A stretch of DNA of 64,000 nucleotides from Clusia tigrina (GCA_920105625.2 OV050033.1:53092780-53156779); one strand, 5' to 3'; counted from the stretch's first letter, positions 34,001-47,219 are shown. A program made the numbers and translations. Notes: generated by a model not told the origin, from the sequence alone.

Positions 34001-37000
34001 CCCAAGAGCGGCTTCTGGTTGAGTGTCCGTACCACTTAAAACTAAAGTTAAAGGAGCACAAAACATTATTATGGAATATTTATAAAATATTCAACTATTA
34101 TTAATAGCCGAGTTTATTGCTCTGAACTGTGATATTGAATTTCCTCGAAGTATTTTAACAATTATATTATTGCCAATACAAACATAAATTCAATGTTGAA
34201 GTAGGTCTTTCAATGTTTTCTCGACTGATGTGGAAGTTAACTAAAGTCTTAAGCAACACATTCCTCAGATTCCAGTGAGGTTTCCATGTCAGTTCGAAGG
34301 ATGTGAATGCTCTCAACATTGCTTACTTATGCACAGCTTAGTGCAGCAAGTTCATTGTCCTTTATACAAACTCCTGAATGCCAACTGAAATCAATGCGTT
34401 GAGGCAGTGAGAAGAATATGGAATAATCACCAGTAAAATCAACTCACTACAGGTGGCATACTTTAAGGCGCAAATTCTATTTTTACAGAATTAGAATTTT
34501 TATACGTCAGGGGAAACCTGCGTGAATGACGATGTAAATATATTCATTACTACTTGCTGCTTAGGTGTTCATTTGTTAGTATCTGAGTGTATATATGTGT
34601 GCGTGGGTGAGAGAGCGAGTGTGTGTGCTTGTGTGCAAATTCCTGTTGCATGTTAGGTGTTACTTTATCAATATTTCAACATTTCCTTGGTTTCATAAAT
34701 GCCAGAAGCATCGAAACTCAATAAATCAATTGCCAAGTCAGCCATCATCGTCCTCTGCCTGGCGTTGGTAATTAATTTATGCACTAACTTTCAATTTTTG
34801 ATCTCAATTAATGTCTGCCATAACTTTTCTCCCCTGCATTCTGGCTAAATATAAACACGTTTATGCAAGCACTCTCACAAACTCGGGCAAACTGAAACAC
34901 AAACTAATCTCCTTGCATATACCAGGGCGCTGGTTGAGTGGCAAATATGTTTATTACGTGCTAAGTGTCTGATTAAGTGCTGTGAAGTCAGGTCCTGCGA
35001 GTTGCTTGGAATTTATTCCTATCTGTTGTGTTGCGTTTTAGTTACCACAGAGTTCGAAATGATTGCAAACGGTGTCTGATAAAAATGTATAAACATGTTT
35101 GCAAGGAAACATTCAATATAAATCAGTGCATGCTTTTAGGCGATTTGAAGAAAATTATGATTTTTTTAAAAGTAGGTTTAAGTGACTGCTTAGGGCGGAA
35201 ATATGATAAGATTCTAAATATATTCTACCATTATATTAACTACTCATCCATATTACTAATTTATATGGAATCCTCTGAGCACAATTTTCATTGGCATACG
35301 AGTATGTCCTGGTGTTTGCTTTTTTAAATATTTAATTTATGTTGCTTCTAAGCTTCCTCTGGTTTTGTGCTTTGCACATTTTCTGTAATTGCAGTCGCAG
35401 TTCTCCATTTTAATTTCAATTGACTAATTATATTGTGCAAGGATGGAAATGTGCTCCTTGTTGAGACCAGTTAAGAGTTTTATGCATTTAAAAATGTCCT
35501 CATACCTTGTTGCCGAAGAGATGCTAAGGAATTGCATGCCGTGAGGGACTAGTGATAAGTAGTCAATTTTATGCCCATGCAAGGGATGAAAAGGAAAATT
35601 ATTGTACATTGATTGCTCAAGTCAGAATTATTGCTCAGGAGCTAAGAAAATTGAGAAAAGATCAAAATTATAGGGGGAATGTAATCGCAGTTGAGGCACT
35701 GCAGTGTTGTGGTACATGTCGGCCAGCTCTGACTTCTTGTAGATAACATAGCCTCAGGATCAGGAAGAAATTGTGGAGTACCTGTCGTTAAATTCTGACT
35801 TCATGTACGGAGCATATTGTCAGGACCAGGAAGAGATGGTGGCAACTGAACTGCGTGCTGTGGGGCAAGTCGGCTAGCTCTGATTTCTTCTAAAGAGCAT
35901 ATCGTCAGGACGAAGAGAGATGAGGTGCCAGCTTATTTTTGTACTACTTGTTGTTTGGATCCTGGCGTATCATTTCAATACTGGAGAGTCATTTCGACAC
36001 TATAGAGTATTTTGAGCTTGGCACAATTCTGGAATCTCATCACAATTGTGTCCTTTCGACCCTGGCGTATCATTTGACTCCTACGGTTGCTTTCGAGCCT
36101 GGCGTATCTGCTGGATGCTGACAGTTATACACTTCCTGCACATCTATACTATTGTGTCTTTTAGTCACTATCGTGTCATTTTGTGCCATTTTTACACTCT
36201 CATGTTATTTCAAAACTTTTTTGTCATTTCGACTCTTACGGGTCCTTTCGAGCTTAGTGTGTCATTTCGGCCCTGGCGTAACAATTGGATGCTAATGAGT
36301 CATTTCGACAATGTCGGTAATTTCATTACTAAAGACTCATTTAATCACTATCGTGTCATATTGTGCCATTTTTCCACTAGTATGTCATATCAACAATTAT
36401 GCCTTTGAAATACTTATTTATGTAGATTTTCCAAGGACGAGCGTGTTGGGACTTTTTTGAAACATTCAGCATGGCTGAATCGGCTACAAAGTGACACTGA
36501 TCGAGAAAATTATATACTATTTACATACATATGCCTCTAAGTGCCACTTTGACTAGGTAATTACTTAGTATGTATTAAGCTAGGTATTTGGTATAATACT
36601 TTATCGTTTTTAAGTAGGTTAAATTCCATAAACACTCCTCCAATTTTGCTGCTATGTTCCATAATTCATACTTTCTCCTGTGACTCGGTCATCGTAGTTC
36701 CCCACTGCAATTTCAATTGACTAATTAACTTGTACAAAGAAGCAAATGTGCTCCTTGTTGAGACCAGTTGACAACTGCATGCATTTAAAAATGTCCTCGC
36801 ACCTCATTGACGAAGAAGTAAATGCATGCATCACATTTGCTTTCTCCCCACTGCCAACTTGCTGCTCATCAAGACACTTCCCTAATTATATGAATTATCA
36901 ATTAATGAGCAATGAACTTCCTTTAAAAATCGAGCAAATAAGTTTCTCTTAAACGGCCTTCTGCTCGTAGTACTCAATCTCCTCGGCATGTCTACGAGGA

Positions 37001-37891
37001 AATCTATCAATTTAGTAGTGAGCGTATTTAAATTTATTGATTCTTATTGCACAGGCAATTTTATGGAATATCCGCCTTAAACTCAGGAAATAGATATCAG
37101 AGTAAAAAGGATTTTCCTGGCGACATTGTAGGATGCTCTTTTGGGCCATGGCTAGGATATCTACTACTTTGATAATGGTTGGTGGGCAGATTAGTGTTGG
37201 GAACTAAGGCATTGAGTTATGAATGTCACTCATACGCTCTGTTAGACCAATGCGTGGTTATAAATTCTTTAATAAACAAGAAATAAAGTAGAAAAAGATT
37301 CCCTTTAAATATATACTTGATACTTGTAAATCATTTGATATAAACAAGGAACAGAAATATTTGCTTAAGCACATTAACTCATTAAATATTTGCCAAAGAA
37401 TGTCATGTGTTGCCATGTGACTGGGTTTTTGGCTTGAGCTGCTTGGAATTATTGCTGCTATTTGTGTTTTTAATGAGAGCAAATAAAATGGGAGTAACAT
37501 TAAAAAATCAGCCAGAAAGGCAGACAAAATCGCACAGCCCCATTCAGACTCCACATGGCTGTAGAAAATAATAAGCGATCAAGTAGTGTGTGTGTGGGCG
37601 CCTCTGTGGCTGGCAACTGCAAGCAAGATGGCCAATTAAAAAGAATTGTAACTGTTTTTTTTTATTGCACTAGTTTCGCTATTGTGCTAATTTGAAAAGT
37701 AATTTTCAACACTTGTTTCTATTCTATCGAAACTGGCAAACACAGCGGGGCAATTGTTTTATGCTAGCATACTTTTTAGCGCAGCTCTTAAATGCCCAAA
37801 ACATAGTGTTGTCTCTGTGCTTGCTAGTTAATGGCAATTGCTTATTTTCATTGTTGATCCATTGTTCTACAAGCCCAGTATTCTGGTGTAC
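31093..37891. repeat. Tandem segmental duplication, copy 2 of 3
   Basis: Same unit as 24288-31086 shifted by 6,805; I noticed no difference from copy 1. Joined to copy 1 and copy 3 by the same six-base filler TGTCTG (31087-31092 and 37892-37897). Confidence 0.95.
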
Positions 37892-37897
37892 TGTCTG

Positions 37898-40800
37898 TTA
37901 TGATATTCCTAAACGCTCTGCAGCCCTAGGGTCAGACAGAAAATCGTTCCCATTTAAATTATTTATGAGCGCAATTATATATTTAAATATTCTACGTAAG
38001 CGGTTTTAGATTCCACAGAAAGGAAATTGTGGTAAATGCCACATTAAAATTTCAGTTTGGATTGGCAAGGAAAGTTGTCCAATTTAATTATAAATACTCG
38101 TATAACAAATCTTTAAATTTAATATTATTTTGTTGTACAGAAAATCTTGAATCCTTAATCTTCTTCCATCAAAAGTTTGAGTGTACTCAGCTCAGTGACT
38201 TCTGCTTCCAAATCGTAGTTTTGTTCACTTCTTAATAGTAACAATTCTGGTAATTTTAAACAAATCCTTCGTGGGCATCCTGCTCGCTACATTAATGCGC
38301 CATTGTAGAAGTCCTGTGGCGACTAAACAGCAGGAAAATTTTGATGCGGTTTTATTTGCAACAAGCAACTGGAAATTTTGTACATAGTTTTGTTGCAACC
38401 AAAAACATTAAGAAAAATATTCCACGCAATTGTGAGAAAAATTCGCGTGGGTTTAGAGTGGGTTCAAGTTTTACAAAAATTCGGCAAAAATTAATGAAAC
38501 TAACTTCGACATTTGCGGCAGCATATCCTGTGGTTTTGGGTGTATAATAATTTAGAGACATGGCATATATTGTATGAAGTGTAGGAGTACATTAGTCCAA
38601 TGGACAAAGTGCTATGAGGTCCTTTCCACCTCCGTCCAAAACACCAGTTGTGCAAGGGAGGCGGAAACTCCAAGGCTGCATCAGCCTGACTTGTATTTGC
38701 ATATACTCATACGCAGATTCCAAATAGCACATTATACAAGCCCCAGCAAGCGTAGACGTAGGCACTCAATCCACTTCCATACTTAGAATAGAAGGCGTTA
38801 GAGCACACCCACTATTATCGAGGAATACTGTGGGCATTTACCCGCATAGTCCTGTAAATTAATTGATATCATAATGCAATTGAGCATCTGGAAATTCATA
38901 TGGAGCCACAGTTTCATAGAACTTCATACACATGATGCAGCAATTGGCGTGACCTTTGGAACATTTGGTCACGGAAATTGCACCCAACTGCTGGTCCGAC
39001 TGCGGTCCGACTGCGGTCAGACTTCTTATTGACATTCTCTTTAAACTGGCGCTCTTTCGGTCGCCCTCGCTGCTGCTTCACTTGGAGCATGGAGCAACCG
39101 CAACTTTTTGCCAGCTTTGTAAAGGGGCATTTCATTTCTAGGCAGTTATTGCATATGTGGGCTTAAGCGTGTAGTGTAGGCAGCTGCTAAGTGGGTTGTG
39201 TATGACCGCACCCTAGTATTACTGTAACTATTCGTATCTGGCTGCCTCCCACTCCAATGTGCTACGAGTGCTTCTGACGCATTCCATTCACATTCGACTA
39301 GTTTACCACAATTAATTTGACATGACTATTAACTTAAACGATTCAGCATTTGCCGTGGCCTTGTGTGCATTTGTGGGTTCATGGTGGGCTGTGCATTATT
39401 TGTTATCCTTTCTTTATTTTCCCTCGAAGAGACTTGCAAAAGAAGCCTATAGCGGAGGTCAGCATTATTTCCTTACCATATTGTTTGCTTGTTATTAAAT
39501 AAATTGCAGATTATGACGCAAGGACAATTTTATAATTTCACCTTAATGTCCTGTGGGCCATTATATAAATATATACTCGTACAGAGAAAATATACATAAA
39601 AAATTACAAAATAGAAAATATTTATTGTTGGCTATACTTATATGCTGGTTTCAAGTCACAACTGAACTCAACCGTCATTTCCATTTTATTGAATTCAAGT
39701 GCTTTCGAGCTCATTCTAACTAACTCCTTTGTTAAGTTCATTCAGTTAAAGGAGTTACCCTCATTTATGAGTTGTTGTTATGATGCCTTGTTTATGACTC
39801 GTTGTTTATGACTAGTTGTTTATAATAGTAATAATACATAGAAAAGAAAGACGCTATTGACTGTTTGTTATACCTTCAATTATACATTGCTAACTTATAA
39901 GCTGCTTTCAAGTCATAACGGAACTCAACCGTCATCTCCATTTTATTGAATTTAAATCCATTCGAGTTCATTCTAACACATTCCATTATAAAGTCCATTC
40001 AGTTTAAGGAGTTACCCTCATTTATGAGTTGTTGTTATGATGCCTTGTTTGTGACTAATTGCTTATGACTATTTGTATATTTATAGTAATAATACATAAG
40101 TCCATTCAGTTAAAGAAGTTACCGCTGAGTCGCTGCTTATGTCGCTTGATTTGTGAAGCTTTGTTTGTGACTGATAGCTTATGACTAGTTGTTTATAACT
40201 AGTTGTTTATGACTCGTTGTTAAATGGTTATTTATTAATTCTTTTAATTAATTGCTTTTCATTGACGGCTTAATGAGCCTTTAGTAATGACTAATTACTG
40301 ATGACCCTTCCCTAATGACTAGTCACTCATGATTTATAGCTCATGTTTAGTTATGAATATTGAAAATACTATTTTATCGGGAAGAATGATCAATATCGTT
40401 ACTCCTTCTTGGTATATCAGCTGATCAACTTAAGCATATTACAGCTCCATCTCGATGGTAGTATATTTGTCTCTGTCCCTCCTTCTTGGTATATCAGCTG
40501 ATCTGGATATGGGTACGATTTTTGGAATCATTATATTCGTTCAGTTCTTAATTCAGAAGGAATAATTACTACTGTAGAAGGAATAGTTACCATGGTAGTT
40601 GGCAGAATTACTACAGGAGATGGAAGCGTTATAATAATTTGTCCTGATTATCATTAGTTTAAATGAGAATAGGTAGTTTTAAGACTATTTTGTGGACATC
40701 GTTCAACGATTATTATCCATGGCACTGCATAATTTGATTGAATATAGGGACCATGTAACTTTCAAGTTAAGTAAGGAACACAAACCACAATGCGGCTGTA

Positions 40801-43800
40801 TATGACCCAAGAGCGGCTTCTGGTTGAGTGTCCGTACCACTTAAAACTAAAGTTAAAGGAGCACAAAACATTATTATGGAATATTTATAAAATATTCAAC
40901 TATTATTAATAGCCGAGTTTATTGCTCTGAACTGTGATATTGAATTTCCTCGAAGTATTTTAACAATTATATTATTGCCAATACAAACATAAATTCAATG
41001 TTGAAGTAGGTCTTTCAATGTTTTCTCGACTGATGTGGAAGTTAACTAAAGTCTTAAGCAACACATTCCTCAGATTCCAGTGAGGTTTCCATGTCAGTTC
41101 GAAGGATGTGAATGCTCTCAACATTGCTTACTTATGCACAGCTTAGTGCAGCAAGTTCATTGTCCTTTATACAAACTCCTGAATGCCAACTGAAATCAAT
41201 GCGTTGAGGCAGTGAGAAGAATATGGAATAATCACCAGTAAAATCAACTCACTACAGGTGGCATACTTTAAGGCGCAAATTCTATTTTTACAGAATTAGA
41301 ATTTTTATACGTCAGGGGAAACCTGCGTGAATGACGATGTAAATATATTCATTACTACTTGCTGCTTAGGTGTTCATTTGTTAGTATCTGAGTGTATATA
41401 TGTGTGCGTGGGTGAGAGAGCGAGTGTGTGTGCTTGTGTGCAAATTCCTGTTGCATGTTAGGTGTTACTTTATCAATATTTCAACATTTCCTTGGTTTCA
41501 TAAATGCCAGAAGCATCGAAACTCAATAAATCAATTGCCAAGTCAGCCATCATCGTCCTCTGCCTGGCGTTGGTAATTAATTTATGCACTAACTTTCAAT
41601 TTTTGATCTCAATTAATGTCTGCCATAACTTTTCTCCCCTGCATTCTGGCTAAATATAAACACGTTTATGCAAGCACTCTCACAAACTCGGGCAAACTGA
41701 AACACAAACTAATCTCCTTGCATATACCAGGGCGCTGGTTGAGTGGCAAATATGTTTATTACGTGCTAAGTGTCTGATTAAGTGCTGTGAAGTCAGGTCC
41801 TGCGAGTTGCTTGGAATTTATTCCTATCTGTTGTGTTGCGTTTTAGTTACCACAGAGTTCGAAATGATTGCAAACGGTGTCTGATAAAAATGTATAAACA
41901 TGTTTGCAAGGAAACATTCAATATAAATCAGTGCATGCTTTTAGGCGATTTGAAGAAAATTATGATTTTTTTAAAAGTAGGTTTAAGTGACTGCTTAGGG
42001 CGGAAATATGATAAGATTCTAAATATATTCTACCATTATATTAACTACTCATCCATATTACTAATTTATATGGAATCCTCTGAGCACAATTTTCATTGGC
42101 ATACGAGTATGTCCTGGTGTTTGCTTTTTTAAATATTTAATTTATGTTGCTTCTAAGCTTCCTCTGGTTTTGTGCTTTGCACATTTTCTGTAATTGCAGT
42201 CGCAGTTCTCCATTTTAATTTCAATTGACTAATTATATTGTGCAAGGATGGAAATGTGCTCCTTGTTGAGACCAGTTAAGAGTTTTATGCATTTAAAAAT
42301 GTCCTCATACCTTGTTGCCGAAGAGATGCTAAGGAATTGCATGCCGTGAGGGACTAGTGATAAGTAGTCAATTTTATGCCCATGCAAGGGATGAAAAGGA
42401 AAATTATTGTACATTGATTGCTCAAGTCAGAATTATTGCTCAGGAGCTAAGAAAATTGAGAAAAGATCAAAATTATAGGGGGAATGTAATCGCAGTTGAG
42501 GCACTGCAGTGTTGTGGTACATGTCGGCCAGCTCTGACTTCTTGTAGATAACATAGCCTCAGGATCAGGAAGAAATTGTGGAGTACCTGTCGTTAAATTC
42601 TGACTTCATGTACGGAGCATATTGTCAGGACCAGGAAGAGATGGTGGCAACTGAACTGCGTGCTGTGGGGCAAGTCGGCTAGCTCTGATTTCTTCTAAAG
42701 AGCATATCGTCAGGACGAAGAGAGATGAGGTGCCAGCTTATTTTTGTACTACTTGTTGTTTGGATCCTGGCGTATCATTTCAATACTGGAGAGTCATTTC
42801 GACACTATAGAGTATTTTGAGCTTGGCACAATTCTGGAATCTCATCACAATTGTGTCCTTTCGACCCTGGCGTATCATTTGACTCCTACGGGTGCTTTCG
42901 AGCCTGGCGTATCTGCTGGATGCTGACAGTTATACACTTCCTGCACATCTATACTATTGTGTCTTTTAGTCACTATCGTGTCATTTTGTGCCATTTTTAC
43001 ACTCTCATGTTATTTCAAAACTTTTTTGTCATTTCGACTCTTACGGGTCCTTTCGAGCTTAGTGTGTCATTTCGGCCCTGGCGTAACAATTGGATGCTAA
43101 TGAGTCATTTCGACAATGTCGGTAATTTCATTACTAAAGACTCATTTAATCACTATCGTGTCATATTGTGCCATTTTTCCACTAGTATGTCATATCAACA
43201 ATTATGCCTTTGAAATACTTATTTATGTAGATTTTCCAAGGACGAGCGTGTTGGGACTTTTTTGAAACATTCAGCATGGCTGAATCGGCTACAAAGTGAC
43301 ACTGATCGAGAAAATTATATACTATTTACATACATATGCCTCTAAGTGCCACTTTGACTAGGTAATTACTTAGTATGTATTAAGCTAGGTATTTGGTATA
43401 ATACTTTATCGTTTTTAAGTAGGTTAAATTCCATAAACACTCCTCCAATTTTGCTGCTATGTTCCATAATTCATACTTTCTCCTGTGACTCGGTCATCGT
43501 AGTTCCCCACTGCAATTTCAATTGACTAATTAACTTGTACAAAGAAGCAAATGTGCTCCTTGTTGAGACCAGTTGACAACTGCATGCATTTAAAAATGTC
43601 CTCGCACCTCATTGACGAAGAAGTAAATGCATGCATCACATTTGCTTTCTCCCCACTGCCAACTTGCTGCTCATCAAGACACTTCCCTAATTATATGAAT
43701 TATCAATTAATGAGCAATGAACTTCCTTTAAAAATCGAGCAAATAAGTTTCTCTTAAACGGCCTTCTGCTCGTAGTACTCAATCTCCTCGGCATGTCTAC

Positions 43801-44696
43801 GAGGAAATCTATCAATTTAGTAGTGAGCGTATTTAAATTTATTGATTCTTATTGCACAGGCAATTTTATGGAATATCCGCCTTAAACTCAGGAAATAGAT
43901 ATCAGAGTAAAAAGGATTTTCCTGGCGACATTGTAGGATGCTCTTTTGGGCCATGGCTAGGATATCTACTACTTTGATAATGGTTGGTGGGCAGATTAGT
44001 GTTGGGAACTAAGGCATTGAGTTATGAATGTCACTCATACGCTCTGTTAGACCAATGCGTGGTTATAAATTCTTTAATAAACAAGAAATAAAGTAGAAAA
44101 AGATTCCCTTTAAATATATACTTGATACTTGTAAATCATTTGATATAAACAAGGAACAGAAATATTTGCTTAAGCACATTAACTCATTAAATATTTGCCA
44201 AAGAATGTCATGTGTTGCCATGTGACTGGGTTTTTGGCTTGAGCTGCTTGGAATTATTGCTGCTATTTGTGTTTTTAATGAGAGCAAATAAAATGGGAGT
44301 AACATTAAAAAATCAGCCAGAAAGGCAGACAAAATCGCACAGCCCCATTCAGACTCCACATGGCTGTAGAAAATAATAAGCGATCAAGTAGTGTGTGTGT
44401 GGGCGCCTCTGTGGCTGGCAACTGCAAGCAAGATGGCCAATTAAAAAGAATTGTAACTGTTTTTTTTTATTGCACTAGTTTCGCTATTGTGCTAATTTGA
44501 AAAGTAATTTTCAACACTTGTTTCTATTCTATCGAAACTGGCAAACACAGCGGGGCAATTGTTTTATGCTAGCATACTTTTTAGCGCAGCTCTTAAATGC
44601 CCAAAACATAGTGTTGTCTCTGTGCTTGCTAGTTAATGGCAATTGCTTATTTTCATTGTTGATCCATTGTTCTACAAGCCCAGTATTCTGGTGTAC
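37898..44696. repeat. Tandem segmental duplication, copy 3 of 3
   Basis: Same unit shifted by 13,610. It ends at GGTGTAC (44696), after which unique sequence AACTGTTTTGG begins. One base differs from the other copies: G at 42892 where they have T (29282 and 36087), seen as Val to Gly in a small frame. Confidence 0.95.
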
Positions 44697-45025
44697 AACT
44701 GTTTTGGTGCCAAGTTGCGGAAGTGTAGAAGCGCCAAAAAATATGTGTCAATGAAATTCTTTGTGCAAAACCGCACTTTATGTGTATATTCGCTGCATAA
44801 ATGGGAACAATGTTTTCTTTTCAAATATACAGATTCAGGTAAAGAGTAACTGCAGCATTTTAATCAATTAAGAGCACTATTTGTATATTAGTTTTGTTAA
44901 TAGTTTCATCACTGGATTGGGTCAAGTACTTCAATTTATTTTTATATATGCAAATATATTTGTTTAGAATAGTGACAAAATATTAAAATATATTTCATCT
45001 TCAATTTCTCTCTTTGGCTTTTCAG
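44697..45025. other. Unique sequence right of the triplication, ends in a splice acceptor
   Basis: AT-rich DNA without a gene. The last 25 bases (TTTCTCTCTTTGGCTTTTCAG at the end) form a pyrimidine tract plus CAG acceptor for the candidate exon that follows. Confidence 0.45.
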
Positions 45026-45065
45026 ATACCCTTCGAATAGTGCCAAACTCTACACTTCGTTCAAG
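45026..45065 (+). other. Candidate 40-nt microexon
   Basis: A pyrimidine-rich tract and TTTTCAG end at 45025, and AAG|GTAAGC begins the next intron at 45066. So a 40-base segment has a near-consensus acceptor and donor in the same orientation as the first exon. Frame 2 is open (YPSNSAKLYTSFK) and frame 3 is open too (TLRIVPNSTLRSR); frame 1 has a stop. It could be coding or part of a spliced 5' leader. The host gene is not recognised. Chance pairing of splice sites is possible in 64 kb. Confidence 0.4.
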
Positions 45066-45069
45066 GTAA

Positions 45070-45820
45070 GCTTATGAGGATGTTTTTGATAATGTCTTAT
45101 TATCTTTAAATAAGCTAATAACAATAGTTGAACTACGAGTATATTTGCCTTACCTAATAATTAATTGAATCAAATTGGTATATAAAATATTACTGTCTAA
45201 TTGTGTCCATAATTAACGACTCATCACGAGTGAGTGGAACAAACCATCAAATAATTTGTTCATAACTCAATTTGTTTGTTGAACTTATGAAAATGAGTGA
45301 GTCAATGGACTCATTGCACTGAGAGGGTGAGTCATTTCTGAGATCTGAGCGGTAGCGTTCCTGTGAATGTATCGGCACATTTAATAATCCATTAAGTGGT
45401 TTTCAATTGGAAAAATATATTTAAAGTGCTTTAAATACAAAAAACAATTGTTTACTAAAATCCCCAAAGAAAGTAAAATTTAGAAACATTAATATTAATT
45501 ATATATATTATTAAAAAAGTTGATTAAAACTTCTTAAATCTAGAGCACAAAATGTTAACTACAATCCCTCCCTTCAAGTTGACTAAATTCTGAAAGGTAA
45601 CTCAGCCTTTGAATACTGTGAATGTAAACAATGAATGCGGCAGTGAAATTTGGCAACATGCACAGAATTTGCCAATAAGTAATTATCACGCTATGTTCAA
45701 TTTTCTAACGAGTCAAATGGTGAACTAACATTATGCTACTGTTGTAATGCAAGTGAATAACAGTAACGAGTTACTGTAACCAGTGATTGTAACTAGTTAT
45801 AAAATGTTATATCCCTGACT
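45070..45820. other. No recognisable feature
   Basis: AT-rich. A TCAAATAATTTGTTCAT block at about 45248 also occurs near 1010 and 1183, suggesting a minor dispersed AT-rich repeat. Confidence 0.4.
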
Positions 45821-46524
45821 GTACAGAGTGACATAGAACACACCTGTAAGTGACACCAAGCATGCTATGTTAAGTGAATATAAAAGTGGGGAGTGTCAGA
45901 ACAGAAACAGCAACAGAAATAGAATATTATTATTTCTGGAGCTAATTCTGCTTCTGCTTGCGTTGCTTGTGCAGTTACATAAAGCAGAAACAGACACAGA
46001 GATAGAACCAGAATTCACAAGAAAATTATATAAAATTATATTTTGCTTCTAACGATTTTTCCCGAAATCTATTATTTATTCTTCTTCTTCCAAAGTTAAT
46101 TAGCCACTAAAACAATTTCCCACTTGTTGTTAGGTAATTCTGTGCTCCTTGCAGTTGAGTTGTGCAAATTAGTTTCGGAATACATTGATTCAGTGTATAT
46201 TGATTTGTATATTGAACAAAATTAACTAATTGTTAAAACACATTATTTAAAAATCATAATATATGTTATACGATATAATTTTAAAATCATTAAAATGCAT
46301 TTATGTTGCTAGCACGAACAATTATTTAAAAATTTGTCATTTTCTGTTACAGAAACAACATCGTCCAGATGAGCTGTTTTTATTCTGTCGCCAAACTGTC
46401 GTTTTCTGTGGTTAAATTGTACTCTGTGGCTATTCTGTAACTGATATTGTTGTTGACTTTGTCACTGATGCCAATGTATTATATTCTGTTTCTGTTGCCG
46501 TTTCTGTTATATGTCACTCTGTAC
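45821..46524. mobile_element. hAT-like inverted-repeat pair enclosing AT-rich DNA
   Basis: GTACAGAGTGACATA at 45821-45835 is the exact reverse complement of 46510-46524. Inward, both sides carry related CAGAAACRGCAACAGAAA blocks. A CAGAGTGACATA end resembles hAT terminal repeats, but no clean 8-bp target duplication was found. A region like its right part is duplicated at 46525-46665 (GATTTTGTTTCTGATGC, TTCTGTTTCCATTTCTGTTG). Probably a non-autonomous element; family tentative. Confidence 0.4.
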
Positions 46525-46680
46525 TATAAGCTAATTTATATTAGCAACATGGCAGACTCAGTGTAATTAGCTGTTATTTATTCTGTAGTTGATTTTGTTT
46601 CTGATGCAATTGTACTGGATTCTATTTCTGTTTCCATTTCTGTTGTAGGTCAGTCTACATCTTAAGCAAAGTTATGTTGA

Positions 46681-47219
46681 AGCGGCCCCGACACGTTACT
46701 GCATTACTTACATCTTTATCATGTGTGTGTGCAGTATCTCTGCACCGACACGTTACTGCATACTCTTCAATCACTCTTTCGGTGTGCGGACGACAATGTC
46801 AGGTGCGGATAAAATAATTTTGGTTGCGGTTGCAGTGTGTTTGAAAAAGAAATTAATGAAAAACAAAAGCAAGGAAAAAAAAAATTTGCTAGAAAAATTG
46901 GTACCGAAAACGGGATGAGTTTACTCATAAAAATTTAGCGGTAAAATTCAATGAATTCGATGAGAAATGTTTTTTCTCCGTTTTCCGCCATGACGTTCGC
47001 GCGCTATGAAATTCTGCATCGAATGAATGCAGTTTCAGTCACGCAAATGCACATGACGTATTGACTGAACACTTCATGCATGCAGTAAGCAAAATCCAAA
47101 TGATTTGAATTTTGCTTACTGCATGGCTTCAGTCTTTGTATCGGAGGAGCATACATAGATATTTCACTAATACATCTTTACGATTCATTACATCATGCAG
47201 TAACGTGTCGGGGCCGCTT
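46681..47219 (+). mobile_element. Harbinger-like non-autonomous DNA transposon with 24-bp TIRs
   Basis: AGCGGCCCCGACACGTTACT plus GCAT at 46681-46704 is a perfect inverted match of the right end at 47196-47219. The flanks are TGA at the left and TAA at the right, compatible with a mutated TAA target duplication as used by PIF/Harbinger elements. CCGACACGTTACTGCATA is repeated subterminally at 46745. Inside is a perfect 14-bp hairpin stem (GCAGTAAGCAAAAT at about 47079, complement ending at about 47122). It also holds a transposase N-terminal remnant. At 539 bp it is too short to be autonomous. Confidence 0.75.
46796..47010 (+). pseudogene. Harbinger-like transposase N-terminal remnant
   Basis: From ATG 46796 one reads MSGADKIILVAVAVCLKKKL, then KNKSKEKKNLLEKLVPK. 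After a frameshift near 46900 follows RDEFTHKNLAVKFNEFDEKC and FFSVFRHD. This resembles the start of PIF/Harbinger nucleases (a short hydrophobic and basic N-terminus, then R..xTHxxLLxEL..xDxxxFxNFLRMD). The frame then stops; the whole catalytic region is deleted. Family assignment rests on pattern only. Confidence 0.45.

Noticed and set aside
24291..44696. Many repeated small ORFs in the three copies as a gene family
   Set aside because: They recur only because the whole DNA unit recurs; they lie on both strands, overlap, and several are made of minisatellite.
44824..44840. Six-base exon between ATACAG and GTAAAG
   Set aside because: Too short to be recognised without special enhancers and the donor is weak; probably chance.
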